Source: Halorussus ruber | GTDB taxonomy: Archaea; Halobacteriota; Halobacteria; Halobacteriales; Haladaptataceae | Direction: 5' to 3' | DNA: 64,000 bases | NCBI RefSeq assembly: GCF_004765785.1 | Contig: NZ_SBIT01000002.1 | Location: forward strand, 186,001-250,000 | Part shown: positions 61,003 through 64,000 of the stretch, piece by piece | How the letters are laid out: each line of letters begins with the position of its first letter | How positions within the stretch are numbered: position 1 is the stretch's first letter | The notes under the pieces: model-generated | What the model was told of the DNA's origin: nothing | The model's database searches: none | Seen by the model: the letters and a program-made list of their open reading frames with translations, nothing else | Translations under genes and position numbers: made by a program

Positions 61003-61719
61003 ATGACAGACCATCGAAATCCAGCGTCCGAGACCGCGGACACAATCAAGCGAGTCAGTGAACGAGACCCATCGAACGACGAGGAGGCCCCCAATGGGTC
61101 CAAGGAGTATCGTCCGCTTTCAGGACTCCGTCGCGCCGTCTCGGACTACCACGGGTCGTGGTACAGAAACGAGACGATGCACGCCGAGGTCCGCGAGACG
61201 GTCGAAGGACAAGTAGCGTGGCTCCGCGAAATCGACGACAAGGCGATGCGAACGTTGCGGTTCAACGCCGCCCTCCTCGGTCTCGTCGTGCCGATGTTCT
61301 CGTTCGCGGTCAAATTCGAGTTAGTGGCCGAAGCGCAGGCGTTTTACAATCCGCACGTGGCACTCGGAGTTGCGGCCCTTGTCGCCTCGACGGCACTCGC
61401 AGGCCTCACGTACACGTCTTCGAGCATCGAATCAGGCGTGTCGAGCGAGGATATCAGAACTGCGAGACGACAGGGGCTCACCGACGCGGAGGTTCACGAC
61501 GTACTCCTCACGAGTTATGTGACGTGGATTCAGTCGAATCGGAAAACAATTCGGTGGAATAGCGTTCTCGTTACGATGACACTTCTTCTGACAATCGGCG
61601 CGTTCGTCTCGTTGACTCTCGGACTCACTTCCGCGCTCGTGACTGATCTCCCAGAAGCTATCACGTATAGTGCATATCTCGGGTTACTCGCAATCGGGAT
61701 TGCCTCTCAATTCGTCTAA
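61003..61719 (+). CDS. Four-helix membrane protein, paralogous layout to the 44433 gene
   Basis: 238 residues. A polar, acidic head (about 60 residues), a linker with YHGSWYRNETMHAEVRETVE, then REIDDKAMRTLRFNAALLG followed by two helix pairs (LVVPMFSFAVKF, VALGVAALVASTALAGLTY; SVLVTMTLLLTIGAFVSLTLG, AYLGLLAIGIASQF). Between them is a polar loop (SSEDIRTARRQGLTDAEVHDVLL). It shares the DxKAxRTxR pre-helix motif with the 44433 gene. No enzyme motif. Membrane-effector proteins of defence systems can look like this, but there is no such partner here. A 53-residue microprotein follows. Confidence 0.68.
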   Translation: MTDHRNPASETADTIKRVSERDPSNDEEAPNGSKEYRPLSGLRRAVSDYHGSWYRNETMHAEVRETVEGQVAWLREIDDKAMRTLRFNAALLGLVVPMFSFAVKFELVAEAQAFYNPHVALGVAALVASTALAGLTYTSSSIESGVSSEDIRTARRQGLTDAEVHDVLLTSYVTWIQSNRKTIRWNSVLVTMTLLLTIGAFVSLTLGLTSALVTDLPEAITYSAYLGLLAIGIASQFV

Positions 61720-61752
61720 TCCCACGTTGTGGACCCGAAATCACCGACCCAT

Positions 61753-61764
61753 GGTTTATATACT
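61753..61764 (+). promoter_or_regulatory. Strong TATA box of the 61785 microprotein
   Basis: GGTTTATATACT is an excellent haloarchaeal TATA box, 23-32 nt before ATG 61785. It gives the microprotein its own leaderless transcript despite being close after the membrane-protein gene. Confidence 0.65.
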
Positions 61765-61784
61765 ATGTAGTCTAAATCGACTAT

Positions 61785-61946
61785 ATGCGAAAGAGTGCAA
61801 CGAAAGATGACGGTCGTTCAGCCCAGGAACTAGAGACAAAAGCTGAGGAGAACGAAGAGACCCTCGTCTTCGAGGGTGAAACCCTCGCCCACAGTCCCCG
61901 ACTCGGTCGGAAACTCCTCAGGTGGCTCGCCGACCGACGCGACTGA
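61785..61946 (+). CDS. Microprotein with basic amphipathic C-terminus
   Basis: 53 residues from ATG 61785 to TGA 61944-61946. It starts MRKSATKDDGRSAQELETKA; the middle is VFEGETLAHS; the end is SPRLGRKLLRWLADRRD, basic and amphipathic. A strong TATA box lies just upstream, so translation is credible. The short Leu/Arg helix recalls the 44927 microprotein behind the paralogous membrane protein. Function unknown. Confidence 0.65.
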   Translation: MRKSATKDDGRSAQELETKAEENEETLVFEGETLAHSPRLGRKLLRWLADRRD

Positions 61947-62021
61947 ACGGCCACGCTCGGACGTGTCGGGCCAGAATCAAGCGACCATCTCAAGTGCTTC
62001 CAATCCCTACCTCGGTCCACA

Positions 62022-64000
<1,979 letters not shown>

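Overview
The window is chromosomal DNA from a halophilic archaeon (class Halobacteria); the genus cannot be fixed from the sequence alone. Reasons: high GC, very acidic proteins, Tat-type lipoprotein signals (RR plus LAGC lipobox), a type II chaperonin (thermosome), ribosomal protein L40e, XPD-type FeS helicase, Trm1, Tsr3, type-4 UDG, many haloarchaea-restricted DUF families, and leaderless genes with a TATA box about 27 nt before the start codon.

Layout. 1-11 kb: end of trpS, a Pno1-like KH protein, thermosome, a bat-type HTH regulator, lrp divergent from glnA, a PAP2 phosphatase, a BrkB-family protein, trm1 and a membrane protein with no canonical start. 11-21 kb: small membrane and SWIM zinc-finger proteins, a PIT-repeat secreted peptide, hisH, a 5'-truncated nuclease, phnDCE, and a PQQ propeller joined to a pseudokinase. 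21-25 kb: type-4 UDG, then an AT-richer accessory patch holding a secreted two-domain protein gene split by an in-frame TGA. 25-45 kb: housekeeping genes (MBL hydrolase, MazG-like, L40e, Tsr3, acyl-CoA dehydrogenase, DHH and HD phosphohydrolases, Dps, UspA and GNAT proteins) with several lineage-specific membrane proteins and lipoproteins. 45-53 kb: XPD helicase, a thiamine-type ABC operon (thiB-thiP-thiQ) and an AI-2E-family protein. 53-57 kb: a 1103-residue beta-helix surface protein. 57-60.4 kb: a decayed patch with two disrupted rhodanese genes (one carrying a 64-bp remnant that looks like an IS200/IS605 right end) and a doubly frameshifted rubrerythrin-like gene. 60.7-64 kb: a C2H2 mini-protein, a membrane protein plus downstream microprotein, and uvrB running off the window.

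The least expected signal is a family of dispersed, intergenic structured elements (six copies: 1619-1766, 34477-34628, 37305-37436, 28933-29049, 18154-18276 inverted, and a stemless version at 860-885). Complete copies have AAAGCCCC-type and CCCCTTTCAGTCC-type flanks around a perfect 11-14 bp stem whose sequence differs between copies while pairing is kept; A and B also carry nested inner helices and conserved sequence 3' of the stem. This suggests a structured RNA or a small non-autonomous mobile element. A second recurrent intergenic signal is a short AT palindrome of the type TTCTT-n-AAGAA at gene borders.

Functional links: phnDCE imports phosphonate or phosphate-like compounds; thiBPQ imports thiamine or a related compound; glnA with divergent lrp is a nitrogen-assimilation unit; uvrB, the XPD helicase, UDG, the DUF99 protein and the HD and MazG-like proteins serve DNA repair and nucleotide-pool maintenance.
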